64,000 bases of DNA from Monilinia fructicola (lineage: Eukaryota; Ascomycota; Leotiomycetes; Helotiales; Sclerotiniaceae), in contig VICG01000002.1 of the NCBI GenBank assembly GCA_008692225.1, forward strand, positions 1,194,001-1,258,000, read 5' to 3'. Shown piece after piece: positions 34,470-46,992 of the stretch; position 1 is the stretch's first letter, and each line of letters opens with the position of its first letter. A program made the position numbers and the translations under genes. The notes under the pieces were generated by a model that saw only the letters and a list, made by a program, of their open reading frames with translations, did not search any database and was not told where the DNA came from.

Positions 34470-36052
34470 TGGCATCATGTGAAAAGGTGGTGTGAGGACC
34501 TTAGGTAGGTGCAGATAAGAGCCCAGCTTTCATGACAGATGCATAGTCCAAATTGAATACATGACAGAGATGAAATCCAAATTGAACGAATTTTTTTTTG
34601 AAAAATTGTAAGTCTCCCCCCCCTTGATAAAGTTAAGTGACATAGTGACCATGAACTAACATACAACTTCAACAGTATCTAAGCAGATAATCGACAAAAT
34701 GAACAATAAGAGAACTGTTACATAGAACCTTAACAGTCCTATTGAAAAACTGATAACTACTCATTAGAAACCAATTCGCCAGTATCAAGCAGAGCAGGCA
34801 GGATCACGTCTTGTAGCCGCCCCGATATCAAAGAAAACATCAAGGTACATAGAATTCAACCTACCTACTGACCATTAATCAACTAAGCAGTACGTATCTA
34901 CCACACCATGACAACACACGTGCTCATAGCGTATCATCATATCACCATCCTATCATCTCCCATATTATGATCTAATAACGACTAGTTAATCGATCACCAT
35001 ATCATCGTACCGTCGTGTAATTTCGCCTAATCAATCGAGCAAACTAAATGATGTTTACTGCTTGCTATATCGATATATACATCGTACGGGACTTGCATCA
35101 ACATGGAATAACCGCCTTGCTCCTGTGCATATTCATGCAACCCATCTCGGCAAAACTCCCCACAAAAGCTTGAATCTTACCCCTTGTAAAAACCACAAGC
35201 CGCGTATCTCCTTCCCTTTTGCGTGTGATAAGATAATAATGGATCCATCCATTGAATGCAGTTGGTGGTTTGAATCTTCCCCTCCAAACGTGTACCTACT
35301 TTTACATCGAAGCTTTGACAAATATCACGGGGGTTTAGACGTTTCGATATGGCAACCGTGATGAATTCTCAAATAGGTCAACGAGATAACTCAAGACGTA
35401 TATATCATAAGAAGCAGTTTCTCATCTCGCTCCATATTTGAGTGGAAGATATTCATCCACCCCACTTCTGAGTCTCAATGATTGCTGCTGGGATTGGAAA
35501 TGCTTATCTTGCTATTCCCTCTGATGCCCCCTCACCCCTTTCTACCCCTCATACTATCCATTCTTTTCGATGCGAGACTATATGCTCACGGATGTGTTTC
35601 TGCAATCAAGGGTGGTGTGCTAATCTGCCCTTAGATTGATGGTAGAATCTCTTGAATCTTTATCCACCAATAATTTGTTCGATATATTGCTTTAGCATTC
35701 GAGAGGGGCTCTATGTGATGATGTGCCTTACAGTGGGGTATGATGACCATGATAGGAAGCTATTCACAAGATAATTTTTCTTCAACTGCCTTTTTAGATT
35801 TGCACTGCACATGCACGAAGATGTGTTGCAAGAAAACAGCAGATTGAGGTGATAGCTAGAGGGTTATGTGCGTTATGCTATCATTTGGAAGTATGCTCGC
35901 GCCATTGTATCGTCTGAGTGGTATTGTCAACAAGTATATGAGGCGGCCTTTTCTCGTTCTTAGCTTTCCTTTTCTCTTTTTTCTGCAGCATCAATTGCCC
36001 AGCTTCATCGATACCTTTACTCCATCCCTCCATTACTATCCCAAAGACCACT
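34470..36052. promoter_or_regulatory. Intergenic, upstream of the aspartic protease
   Basis: 1.58 kb without a supported gene. 34870-35060 is ATCA/TATC-rich low-complexity sequence. The right end must include the protease promoter. No specific site was identified. Confidence 0.35.
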
Positions 36053-37523
36053 ATGCATTTCCCAGTCTTATCCACCCTAACAACCCTCTCCCTCCTCTCC
36101 CTCACTACCGCTCGTGTACTCCCTAGAGCCCCAAACTCCAAAGTCTCTGTACGCAACGTGGTTCCCTCAAAACCAAGAAGTCTTCCAGTCATTACAGACA
36201 ATGTCTTGGAATTGACCAGGAAATCCGCTGGAGGTTCGAGAGTTAGAAGTGCAGCCAAATTTTTGAAGAATTCAAATATCGTTAATGGTAGTAGTAGTGC
36301 TCTGATCAGTCTCTTTGAGGGAGAGGAGTTTGCTACGGATATTACGTTCGGGACGCAGACTTTCGAGGTTATGTTAGTGTCTTTTGGAAACTTCTCATAC
36401 CCTATGAAACGATGAGCAGAAAACTAATGTTCCCTTGTCCGCTTTAGTGTCGATACCGGTTCAAGTGATACCTGGTTAGCCGAAACTGGCTTCTCCTGCA
36501 TTGATCTCGATACCGGAGAGAGTACCACAGAAGCCACTTGTGGGTTCGGTCCTACCTATACCAAGGATTCTACATTCAAAGAAATCTCGGGTGAGGAGTT
36601 CGAGATTGAATATGGCGATGGAGAGTATCTTACTGGTGTTTTGGGGTCCCAGTCTGTAACCTTTGCTGGTATTAAAGCGACAACAACTGTGGCTCTAGTA
36701 ACCTCTGCCGCATGGGAGGGCGATGGAACAACCAGCGGTCTGGTTGGTTTGGCATATCCTGGAATGTAAGTTTACTTTCTCGCAAAAAGTCAGTATGTGA
36801 GAAAGGAAGAAAAGCTAATGCAATATTCCCTTCAGTACATCGGCCTACAAAGGTTCCACCCAAGAAGTCTACAATCCCATCTTCACCACTCTGTACAAAG
36901 ATGGTCTCGTCGACTCCCTCTTCAGTCTCGCCATCGAGCGTGATGTCTCCGGTCCTGCAGGATATCTCGCTCTCGGTGGTGTCCCGCCCGTTGATTTCGT
37001 CCAGGATTTCGCGAGCACCCCTATCCTTGTTACATCCATTTCCGGGTACCCAAAGACATACGATTTCTACACCATCAAAATCGAGGGTGCATATTTGAAC
37101 GGAAAAGCGATTTCCGGTGCTGCTGAACCATCCTATATCGTTGATTCTGGAACGACACTCAACTACTTCCCTACCAACGTTGCCAATGCTATTAACGATG
37201 CTTTCGTGCCCGCCGCAGTATACAGCGACGATGAAGGCGCTTATATCGTCTCTTGTACTGCTGTCCCACCCGTCTTTGGTATTGAGATTGGTGGCACTAT
37301 TTTCTATACCAATCCTCTCGATTTGATTCTCCTCGCCGGTACCGATGATGATGGAAACGATGTTTGCATTAGTGGTATTGAAGATGGCGGAAGTGATTCT
37401 TCAGATTCACTGTTTATCTTGGGTGATACATTCCAGAAGAATGTTGTTACCGTTTTCGATGTCGGGGCTGGTGTGTTGCAATTCGCCGCGAGGGAAAACT
37501 ACACTAGCAATGATACTTATTAG
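36053..37523 (+). CDS. Secreted pepsin-like aspartic protease (A1)
   Basis: Exons 36053..36372, 36448..36765 and 36836..37523 give 441 residues. A signal peptide (MHFPVLSTLTTLSLLSLTTA) is followed by a basic propeptide. Both catalytic motifs are intact: IVDTGSSDTWL, formed across the first intron, and IVDSGTTLNYF in exon 3. The flap region IEYGDGEYLTGVLG is present, and LFILGDTFQKNVVTVFDVG is the expected C-terminal block. There is no GPI signal or Ser-rich tail, so it should be freely secreted. Such enzymes digest host or external proteins at acid pH, and necrotrophic fungi carry many of them. The mature region has few Cys, with CIDLDTGESTTEATC likely forming a loop disulphide. The gene is intact. 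Confidence 0.92.
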
Positions 37524-38197
37524 GCGAAGCAAAGAGAGCGGGGGTATCAAAGGGCGTGTTGGGAAATCGACGTTAACGAGGCAAGCTGTCGGTGGTTCAG
37601 TGAATGTGTTTTCATGTAAATATTGAAGATGGTATGTTGAATATACGCAGCTATACTACCCGGCCTGATACCGCCAAAAATAGATAGGAACAATGTTAAG
37701 AATCTAGACCGTTCTCGGACTCTCAATGGTGATACTATTCAGCCTTGGCAAGTCCATGGATGAGTCTTGAGAAAGGTTGAGAGCCTGATCCGTGAAATTC
37801 ATGCCTCATACGAAACAAGTGAAGAAACTCAGCCTCAATGCATCCCATCCGAATTTTAGAACTTCAAATGTCCAGGAAGAATACAGGAAAGGAAAGGAAA
37901 GGCTGTTTGAATTTTGACGTTCTTGCTTGGATTACAAATACTAATGGTACGATCTTTCTGAATACCCCCTGGAGGTTCAAATTTGAAATAAAATAAGAAT
38001 AACATGTATGAAAATGAGTTTCAAACTTTAAAAAGTGTAACCCGTCCAAGGTTACCAACAGCTTTACAAATCCGAGGCCCGAGAACTCCTTGGTCATTGG
38101 GACAATCAAAAATGCACACCACACAAAGACAAAACACAATGCTAACAGAAAAAGATCAAGGATTCCTTATAAAGACAACACGAATAAATCCATCTAA
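37524..38197. other. Convergent 3' spacer, aspartic protease / Zn2Cys6 gene
   Basis: Both neighbours end here. No gene was recognised. A short GGAAA repeat lies at 37886-37901. Confidence 0.45.
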
Positions 38198-39613
38198 TCA
38201 TTGGTATGGCATCCAACCAATCTCGTTAATGGCCATCTGAACCCATTGTTTGTGCTCATCATCCAAGAACTTATAGATGTTGGCCATCAAATGATTACTC
38301 CATCCTTCGATCCACCAAAGGTTCTCCAACTTTTTAAAACATACGGATGAGTATGCAAGGATCGCTAATGCTTCTTGGGTGCCCTCCTTTAGACGAGCCA
38401 TATACTCATCAGATAGGTCAAATAGCCAGACAAAAATGTCTCCAGTCTCGTATTTCTCGGCGGGACACCTGTACATGAACTTATATACCGATTCGAGGTC
38501 GCGAATGGCACTTGTGTATATCCGTGCTTCATGCTCGTCATGTACCGTCGTCTCAATTGCAATTCTCAGGTGACTTAAGTGTTCTATATCATCTTCTGCA
38601 TATGTTTGGCGTAGGAGAATTCTCTCATCTCGGACTCTGAAAAGTACAGCCAAGGGCCCAGTCTTGAGTGCGTCGTTGAATTGTTCGATGATCGCCGTTA
38701 CTCCTTGAAACAGTACGAGCCATGAAGTGATTCCGTTTTCGCCAACTATTACAAACTCGTCCACGCTGCGAGGTCTTCCTAATGTATGCATTCCGGTGGC
38801 TATCGAGAAGATGTGGAGAGCCGCACAAGAATCAACGGTAATGTGTGGAATAAATGCAGTCGCTTGACGGAGAGCTGCCTGATGCTGTTGCATTGAATAT
38901 TCATAAAATTGTTGACCTCGCCCAGGCACGGTGCGAGCCAATTGGAGTGCCGACAAAGCGAGAATCGCACGCATCACGAATTCGTGCTGAAATGCCATCT
39001 GGATAACCGTGGTTTGCCACAGCACTCTCACATCTGGATGAGAGTTGAGTGAGAAGGCCGTTGATGTGCAAAAGTTGTTAAAGACCTCCAAATCCATAAT
39101 ATTCAGATATGGATCTTGGCCCTCGGCAGTTCGACTCAGAATATCATTTGGGGCAGAAGCCGAAGCTGAAGAGCCGGGAGATGAGATTGGGGTATTTTTC
39201 GCTGAGGCTGCAGCATTCGCCCGTGAGTAATCACATGGTATTGAATGCTTGATACAATTCAAACAGCTGGGTTTTCCTTCACCACACTAATAGATGAGTT
39301 AGCCACTATTTGAATGAGGCCAAAAGTTGTTGTGTAAAAGGCAAAAAAAGGGGGGGGGAGCCGGGGGGGGGTGTAAGAGCTGTAGATATATGATGTTAAA
39401 CGGCCTGTCTTGCCTGCGCAGAATAGTTTAAGATGGCGATTACAGACTTCCAGCCTATGTATATACCTCCTAAATGTGTGTGTTCTTGCTTGGGTAGAGG
39501 AGCATAAGTAAGATACGTTGATGGTTGTTTCGACTAACCTTAATCTTTCTCCTCTTACAATTATTGCATCCTGTCCTCGTCTTCCGATGAGAGCGACGAG
39601 AGGAGCTGAACAT
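38198..39613 (-). CDS. Zn2Cys6 transcription factor (UPC2-like class)
   Basis: Exon 1 (39613..39539) and exon 2 (39286..38198) give 387 residues. The binuclear zinc cluster is split by the intron: SHRKTRTGCNNCKRRKIK before it and CGEGKPSCLNCIKHSIPCDY after it, giving all six Cys in the right spacing. The HRKTRTGCxNCKRR form and the following EFVMRAILALSALQLA block resemble the sterol-regulator (Upc2/Ecm22) subgroup of fungal factors. The 252-base intron is unusual in holding two poly-G runs on the + strand (39350-39374). No biosynthetic cluster is obvious nearby, so its targets cannot be read from context. The gene is intact. Confidence 0.88.
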
Positions 39614-41330
39614 CTTGTCGGGTCTCGTGACCTCATCATCCATCTTTGTGCAGATCGAATCTTGGGAGGTATGATGAGTCCACTCCGAAAAAACGCAAAC
39701 CGAACAAGCTTTTAAAGCTGGGTATGAATGGAGAGCCTCGATATGCGGTGTGGGTGTGTTGCGTGGATCACCAACTCTCTCTCTTCTCTACCTCTTCACG
39801 AATTCTCAAGGAATCCAGAGTATATCACAAAATATCTGGGTCCAATACCTAGTATTAATACAAGTATGTATGTATGCACCTGAGTCTCGAATCTTCGAGT
39901 CTCGAGTCTCTAGTGATTGTTGACAAATGAGTGAGTGTTGATATATTCGGTGATTTCGGCTGAGGTTGTAAGTCCGAGCAGAATTATGTACTGATGCTGA
40001 TTTTACGATATTTGATAGCGGATGACGACGAATTGATCAAAAGAGATGGGATCTATTTTGTCCTCATTTGGTCAAGTCATCAGACAGATGTTGATAGATG
40101 AATTGCGCTTTATACAAGAAGTCCTGTCGCACTGTAAGCATTGAGACAAAATCAAACAAGATGCAATTTGTGCATGAATGTTCTGACCAAATATACTTTT
40201 ATTGGACATCTGCTCAAGCCGTGAACGGCGAGTTTTGATTGAATGACCGATACTAAAATACTAAATAAGGGGGGGGAGAGGGGTTATGCTTGGTTGGGTG
40301 GCTTATTGAGGCTGATATACGGAGTTATTCACAGGTTTAGGTGGTGGAGACGACGATTAGGTTGATTCGGATCGTGAAACCAAGAGAGCCTTGCTACCCT
40401 AGAAGCATGTCTAAGGTATCTTGGTGTAATCTACAGGGCTGATGATTGACAATAACGGCCCATGAGTCGAGTATATGTACTCTGTGCTATGTAAAGTATG
40501 AAAGAATGATAATAACATGAGGCCATTCCAAGATTTGTTCAAGACGGAAACGGGAGAAGCGAACATCCTTTGCTCCGATGTCCGTACCTAGGTATTATGT
40601 ATGATTCATGAAGCAGTTGCTTGGCTGGTTGACTTTTCATTGACGTCAAGGGGAAGCAGAGTAGCTGAGAGTTGGATCATAAACGTGATGGATTACCTAC
40701 TCAAGTCTCAAAGACAGGTATTTGCGTCTATTTTACGTGTACAGAGCAGAAGTTAAACAAATCACAGCACACATATTGACTGATTACTCCCAATTGCAAT
40801 CATATTACATCGTCGGGATCCATTTTAGGTTGGTTACAGTATATGTAGAGTAGATCCGTTATGTACCTCCAGCTAACGGTTACCTCATACTCAGTCATCT
40901 TACCTACTTTAGATTGCCAGCTGCAGTTTCTCAATCATTACCACTAGAACACATTACTTGTATACATCTTCAACTTTAGACGTCATCAACTTGATATTTT
41001 CTATATATTGTCCTCAATCCAATACCGTTAGCTCACTGCCTATAGTAGTTCCTCGGGAACAGACAAGTACCTACCTACCTACCTAGAGCGGGAACTAAAC
41101 TAATCACACCACAAAGATTTATCTTCAATTCCAGCATTCATCGTCTTAATTCATTCTATATATTATCTTCAATTCTACCAGTCATCTACAATCATACGTG
41201 CTGCTTAGTTGTTAGTTAGTTAGTCCCTCCCCGGCTTCTACAGTATTCAACTCGGCTGGTACCCCTTCATCCATGCAACCCTTCTATGCGCGGATGATTG
41301 ACTAATTGATTGCCCGCAGACTCATCCAAA
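39614..41330. promoter_or_regulatory. Divergent intergenic region, Zn2Cys6 gene / small hydrophilic protein gene
   Basis: 1.7 kb lies between two divergent starts. It contains a CGAGTCTCGAGTCTC repeat near 39890, a G-run at 40269-40275 and CTAC repeats at 41070-41082. No gene or clear operator was found. Confidence 0.4.
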
Positions 41331-41838
41331 ATGTCATCTCAGCCCTCGACTATCGATAGCCTCAAGAGTACAGCTTCTTCTGCTTACGAGACTGTGGCTA
41401 ATAGTGTATCCGCGACCTCACAAAACGGCGAGTATGATCCTGACCAGGACAAGAATTTTGTTGGAAAAGATTCCCACGGGAACAAGTTTAGAAAGGGTGA
41501 TTACAAAGACAAATTGAACCAGGCCGCGCTCGGTGGACCGCCAGAGAAGGAAGAAAGCCTGACAGAGAAAGGTAGGCATATGATTTAGTGCTATCAAGAA
41601 GATCGAACCAGAAGACCTTAGGAGTAGATTGCTGATAATGAAAGCGTTATCATGGATACCAGGCATAAGCACATTACAAAAGTCAACTTTGGAACAAGGA
41701 CCAGAGGACAGGACCGTGAAGGACAATGGGTTACCACCAACTCGACCCGAACACGATGTGCCAATCGAACAATTTTTGAGGAAGCAATACCATAGCAGAA
41801 GCGGGGATGGGATCCCAAACCCCGGGGAAAGTAATTGA
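41331..41838 (+). CDS. Small hydrophilic protein, unidentified
   Basis: Two exons, 41331..41571 and 41645..41838, give 144 residues. The product is rich in Ser, Asp, Lys and Gly and has no membrane segment. It starts MSSQPSTIDSLKSTASSAYE, continues with a charged block (DQDKNFVGKDSHGNKFRKGD) and ends with PEHDVPIEQFLRKQYHSR. Composition recalls small fungal stress- or conidiation-related disordered proteins, but no family is claimed. The intron acceptor was chosen because it keeps the 41645-41838 frame open. Without splicing the first exon ends at 41588. Confidence 0.55.
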
Positions 41839-42690
41839 CATTGATTGTTCCGCAAGCTCCAATGACGACAACGAAGCCTTACGAATATGTACGACATAAC
41901 GGAAAATATGGCATTCGTATAATGAGGATATGCACAACATAAAAGAAACATGGGATTTGTATTACGAGAATATGCACAACCTAAAGGGAAACATGGGATG
42001 CGTGTTACAACAACGAGATCGGTTGGGAAAGGCGTTTGGTAGAATCACTAGAGTGCTGGCTGGAACTTGACATATGACATCTACATACTCGAGGAGGATG
42101 TGAAAGGGCATCAATGAGCGGTGTATACAGCTGAGTGAGTGGCTTTTTATAGTACTAAGTACCCTTCGTATTCAATTTATCGAGTGATTCGAGTCACCAT
42201 TGTATCGGATGAATACACCGTCACATGGATATCTGCATGTTTTTGCACTGTTGTCAATATCTTATACAGAGTACAAGTATCTTATACAAGTACACATAAC
42301 GAATGCAGTTGTTACCGCAGCCACGGTACCAGGCCAAACAAATAGCTCCGACAGATTCCTTGAGTCTACTCTGTCGCAGTGTATCCAATTACATGTTCAG
42401 AACAATGCCATGTTGCTTGGGCGGTTTGGCCTATTCCTTGCTCCATGTGGCATCCCTAATCCTCAATTAGATATAAACCTTTTTTAAAACTTATGTCCAC
42501 CAGAAATGCACCATACAACACCAGAGTGACCAGACAATGACATACTATACAACCGTACATGCTCCTTCATCCCTGAACAACCGTTGAACAATTACGTGTC
42601 TAACCCGCAAAGAGATTAACGCTTGTTTGGGGAAGGGGGGGGGAGTAATGCATGCCACCATTGATCTAATTCGATAGACGTTCACAGAAT
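41839..42690. other. Intergenic, nothing recognised
   Basis: No coding exon, repeat array or regulatory motif could be supported. Confidence 0.4.
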
Positions 42691-42701
42691 CACAGGAAAT
42701 T

Positions 42702-43137
42702 ATGGTTGACAAATCCATAGCAATGAAAACGTCTAAGGAAGCAGAACGCTCTTTCAGAATGCATATGCCGGAACCGCCTGCAGTCGCAAACTATACATTG
42801 TACAGTAATAAAAGCGCCCAAACGACGCAGCTAACGTTCCCCGCCACTTACCCCTATCAAAGTGCGTCCGTCCTCCGCCAAAGCAGAGCTAAAAAGGCCA
42901 AACGAAGCAGCAAACGCCACCGCCTCCGCTACTTACTCCTATCAAAGAGTGTCTTCCCTCTCCAAAGCCTCAAGAACTGAGCTCACTGGCAAGAGATGTC
43001 TTGGAAATTGGTATGCATATGGTTGTACCCTGTCGGCTGGTGGTGCTTGGGAGATAGTGATCAGCAGAGTTTCAACCACATTTAAAGGGGGTGGACACAT
43101 CAAATTCGACCTCTCCATGGGAATCACAAAATGCTAA
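42702..43137 (+). pseudogene. Possible decayed small gene with an internal ~80-85-bp direct repeat
   Basis: From ATG 42702 a frame reads to 42980. A second frame, one base over, carries ATASATYSYQRVSSLSKASR and ends GITKC at 43137. The DNA holds two diverged copies of an ~80-85-bp unit (about 42815-42890 and 42896-42975), seen as ACTTACCCCTATCAAAG versus ACTTACTCCTATCAAAG. The protein-level repeat (ATYPYQSAS / ATYSYQRVS) lies in two different frames, which suggests indel decay of a once-repetitive protein. No family was recognised, and chance coding is possible. Confidence 0.3.
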
Positions 43138-43488
43138 GAGATATTGACCAATGGAATTTGGAGAATTTCAAGATTTTACTACATCGAGCAATTTCATTAC
43201 TAAAATAAGCCTACATACGTTCAATACGGCATGTCTGTACCTTCTACAGAAGCAAAAGTCCTCGTATTTTTATATTCCATACTAGTACAATAATATATCA
43301 TACTTTTTACCACAACTTTGACATCAATTGAGTTGGAAAATGGTCCTAACGGATGTCAGTCCCGTTAATCAATTTCCTTTAAAGCCCGTCATGTTCCCAT
43401 TCATCTGAACATGTCGGTATCACTCTCACCAGACTTATATCTTCCTTGATTGTGTTCTAGCATTGTATCATTATCCCTCTTACCGGAT
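43138..43488 (+). promoter_or_regulatory. Upstream region of the AA7 oxidase gene
   Basis: A/T-rich sequence immediately before the AA7 start. TATA-like strings occur at 43268-43305. Promoter function is inferred from position. Confidence 0.4.
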
Positions 43489-45497
43489 ATGTATCACAAC
43501 CCGCAAAAGGTAGGCCCAGACCCAATTTTGCTCGATGGAGTTGAGTTCATCATCAAGAACTGCTGGTTGCTAACACACCCATCTAGCATGGACTCCGGTC
43601 TATCGTGACCCAGCTCACACTGGGCTTGCTCGCTTTGCCCTTGGCTTCGTCTTATTCGTACAATGATATCGAGACTCGTGATGCCAGCGTCAAAGACTGC
43701 TTCACTCAACGCTCAGTTCCATATCAAGATAGCTCTTCATCTTCCTGGAATAAGACCATCTCTCCTTACAATCTCCGCTTAGCATATACCCCAGCCATTG
43801 TTGCTTTACCTACAGCCAGCAAACAGGTCAGTGATGCGGTTGTTTGCGCAGCTGCAGCCGGACTTAAGGTTCAAGCTAAATCCGGTGGGCATTCATATGC
43901 CAGTTATTCAACAGGTGGTAAAGACGGAAGTGTTGTTATCAGTCTCGAAAACTTCAATTCCGTCAGCCTCAACAACGAGACCAACATTGCTACTGTTGGA
44001 GGAGGTGTAAGATTAGGAAACCTTGCTCTTGGTCTCTACAACCAAGGTCGCAGAGGTGTCCCACACGGAACATGCCCAGGTGTTGGAGTAGGAGGACATT
44101 TCACTCACGGAGGTTACGGATACACATCCAGACTTTGGGGTTTGTCTCTTGACACTATTGTTGGTCTTGACGTCGTTCTTGCCAACGGAACCCAAATCCA
44201 CACAACAGCCACCGAATATCCCGATGTTTTCTACGCAATGAGGGGAGCTGGTGATTCTTTTGCTATTGCTACAGCATTCTACATCAAGACTTTTGAAGCT
44301 CCAGCCGAAGTTATTACCTTCCAAATTATTGCCCCTGAAACCCTGAAAGATGTCAACACTGCTGTCAACACCTTCCTCAAGCTTCAAGAGTTTGCTCTCG
44401 ACTCCAGCAAGATCAACGGCAATCTTACATTTGGTTTCTATACCGACGTGTATGGAGGCTTCAGTGTCAGTGGTTGGTGCATGAGCTGCGATGCAAAACA
44501 ATTCAACAGCACCACTTTCCCTCAGCTTGTTTCCGCTTTCCCTCACGTCAACTCGACGAGCGTTAAATCCCTCGGATGGCTAGATGCTTTGGTCAGTGCA
44601 AACAACGGAGGCAAGCTCGAAGAGCCATTGACAGGATATGATGCTCACGATACCTTCTACGCCAAATCTGTGGTGACAAAGGATGCAGAGCCATTGACTT
44701 CCACTCAGCTGAATAGCTTCTTCTCATTCCTCCTGAATGAAGGAAAGAATGCACCTTCTCCTTGGTATACTATTATCAACTTATATGGAGGCCCTGGTAG
44801 TCAGATCAACGTACCTTCTCCTGATTCATCGGCTTATTCTGATCGTGGTGCCCTTTGGGTTTTCCAGGTAAGATTCCCTTTCCTAACACTGTAGCTATCC
44901 CTCTAAACTAATATCTTCCAGAATTATGGCTTCACAGATCCTGGCAAATGGAAGCCGGAAGTAATTCCTTTCGTCGACTCTCTCAATGACGCTCTTTCAG
45001 CTAATGCCTCTACTGATTTTGGTATCTACCTTAACTACGCCGATCCTGAATTGAACGCAACTGAGGTCTCAATCCTCGGATACGGAGAACCTACCTACGA
45101 CAAATTATTGTCCATCAAGAAAGCTATTGATCCAAATGAAGTGTTCTGGAACCCACAGAGTATCGGCGCTGCCGATGATAAAACTTCAACCCCCGCCACG
45201 ACTACAAGATCAACCATTAAGGTTAAGCCGGACGGAACATGTGGTGGCGAATACGGATGCACTGACGGAAACTGCTGCTCACCATTTGGATTCTGTGGAA
45301 CCGGGCCTGCATACTGTGGCTCCAACCAAACAGGGCCAAACGCTCCATCACCAACATTGAAGACTTCAACCGACGGATCCTGTGGTAACGGATACAAGTG
45401 CACAGAAGGAAACTGCTGCTCAGTGCATGGATACTGTGGCAGCACTGGCTCCTTCTGTGGAGCCGGGTGCCAGAGTGCATTCGGAAAATGCAATTAG
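43489..45497 (+). CDS. AA7 FAD-linked oligosaccharide oxidase (BBE-like) with two C-terminal chitin-binding (CBM18) domains
   Basis: Exons 43489..43509, 43587..44867 and 44922..45497 encode 625 residues. The large frame has a stop just upstream without an ATG; the 7-codon first exon (MYHNPQK) with GTAGGC donor and CTAG acceptor resolves the start. The FAD-binding PCMH fold shows both sites for bicovalent flavin: the His in KSGGHSYASYS and the Cys in PHGTCPGVGVGGHFTHGGYG. The BBE C-terminal block NYADPELN and FWNPQSI closes the oxidase. Two hevein-type domains follow a Thr-rich linker, each with DGxC, GNCCS and CG motifs (about residues 535-567 and 583-625). AA7 enzymes oxidise oligosaccharide reducing ends using O2; fusion to CBM18 points to chito-oligosaccharides. 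The hydrophobic stretch LTLGLLALPLASS follows ~16 residues, giving a secretion signal. Confidence 0.9.
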
Positions 45498-46992
45498 AAT
45501 ATCTTTCAACTTCGAGTAGGGTAGATCATAGGGTAGATCATAGGGTTAGAGCATTGAATTAGATTTATTAAACACCGCACAAGTACTGTACTATGCCTCG
45601 TGATTGATTAAGGTTCAGTATATCTGAGGCTTCAACTTTCACGTACCATTTTAATAATAGGCAGCATTCGGCAACAAATCCTTGCAACGTTTGAGGAATA
45701 AACTCAAAGGAGATTATCCCCTCACCTTGAGCATCCTCGCCATTTAAGCGATAATCCTCCGAGTTCCTGAACACACAAACCTAGGTATTGGGGTCGACGC
45801 ATTCTCCATAGAGTTTCCGCATGCGAGTTCGATGGTATGGGTCACTAATAACGATCTTCCATCATGCATGATGCATCATCACCTGAACCGATCGATTGAG
45901 TCACTCTCACTCCCACTCCTACTCCCAGGAGATTCGACATGCTTTCTTGAGTCTAGCTGCGTTTGCGATATGTTATCATTGTCATGGTATGAGAGTAGTG
46001 GTCTTCGCACACTTCCATGCAACTCCTGCCAACATCGGAATTGACCCTCGTCAAGTCCTTCCCAATTGCAATTGCAAGCGACTCCCAGCCCACCAATCAA
46101 AACGAAACCCGAACGCCGCATCGCTGCTAAATCCAACCTTCTTCCTCAACGGCATCGGACTTCTCGTCCACAGAGAACCGACTCCGGCGGTATCGATGCC
46201 GAGCTGATATTCGCTCAAACAGATGTTCCACTACGGCCCAAAATCGAGTGGGCGGTATTGCGGCCGGCCATGGAGCTCCTTTCTTTCACCACCGTTTCGC
46301 TTATTTTCAATTCCTCCTTTTTCTGGTTCGCTCTCCAGAGCAACTTCGCTGTTGCCTGCGCTCTGGAAAGGAAGCTTTCTAACGATTTTTGTTGGCAAAA
46401 TAAGCTCAAACCACGAGGGTTTCAAACTGTCAATTTTAATTAAACATTGTAAAGATTATAAATAGAATAATCGGAGAAACCTAGTTAGTTCTACCATTGT
46501 TGAATTATAGTTTATGAATCTATATGTAACGGCATCATTCATGTACTCGTTTTAAAGCTGTCGTTTATGATAACCTCTCTAGTCCATGACTTATGTGAAG
46601 CCATATTGGCCTTACCATTCGGAATAGCCGACATGAGCGACGTCTACCATGTTGCTGTCGTTGTGAAATACCACGCTGATAAATGACCCGATCGTCACTA
46701 TATATTTATATATATTTGATACTATTTCCAAGGTTGATCAAAGCAATTTTAAATGGGGAATTAGGTTTGATTAATTAAAAACCAAGAAAGATAATTTTCT
46801 TAGTGTAGCTTTTGAAGTCTATTGATACAAATTAAGAGCTACTATAAAGCTATTAAGGATTAACGAGTAAGGGTTATCTATTAATACAAGAAAGAAGCTC
46901 GGGAAGCCCCGAATCATACGCCATCACCCAATCTCATCGTGGATACTCCACATAAAATCCAGCTTCTTCACTCACTGGCTACAACCCCCTCA
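45498..46992. other. Convergent 3' spacer, AA7 / GMC genes
   Basis: No gene was recognised. Overlapping open frames on both strands at 45830-46440 lack family motifs. 46680-46890 is A/T-rich. Confidence 0.45.

Noticed and set aside
45830..46443. Several overlapping open frames after the AA7 gene
   Set aside because: Frames on both strands and in several phases overlap; none has a recognisable domain or splice pattern.
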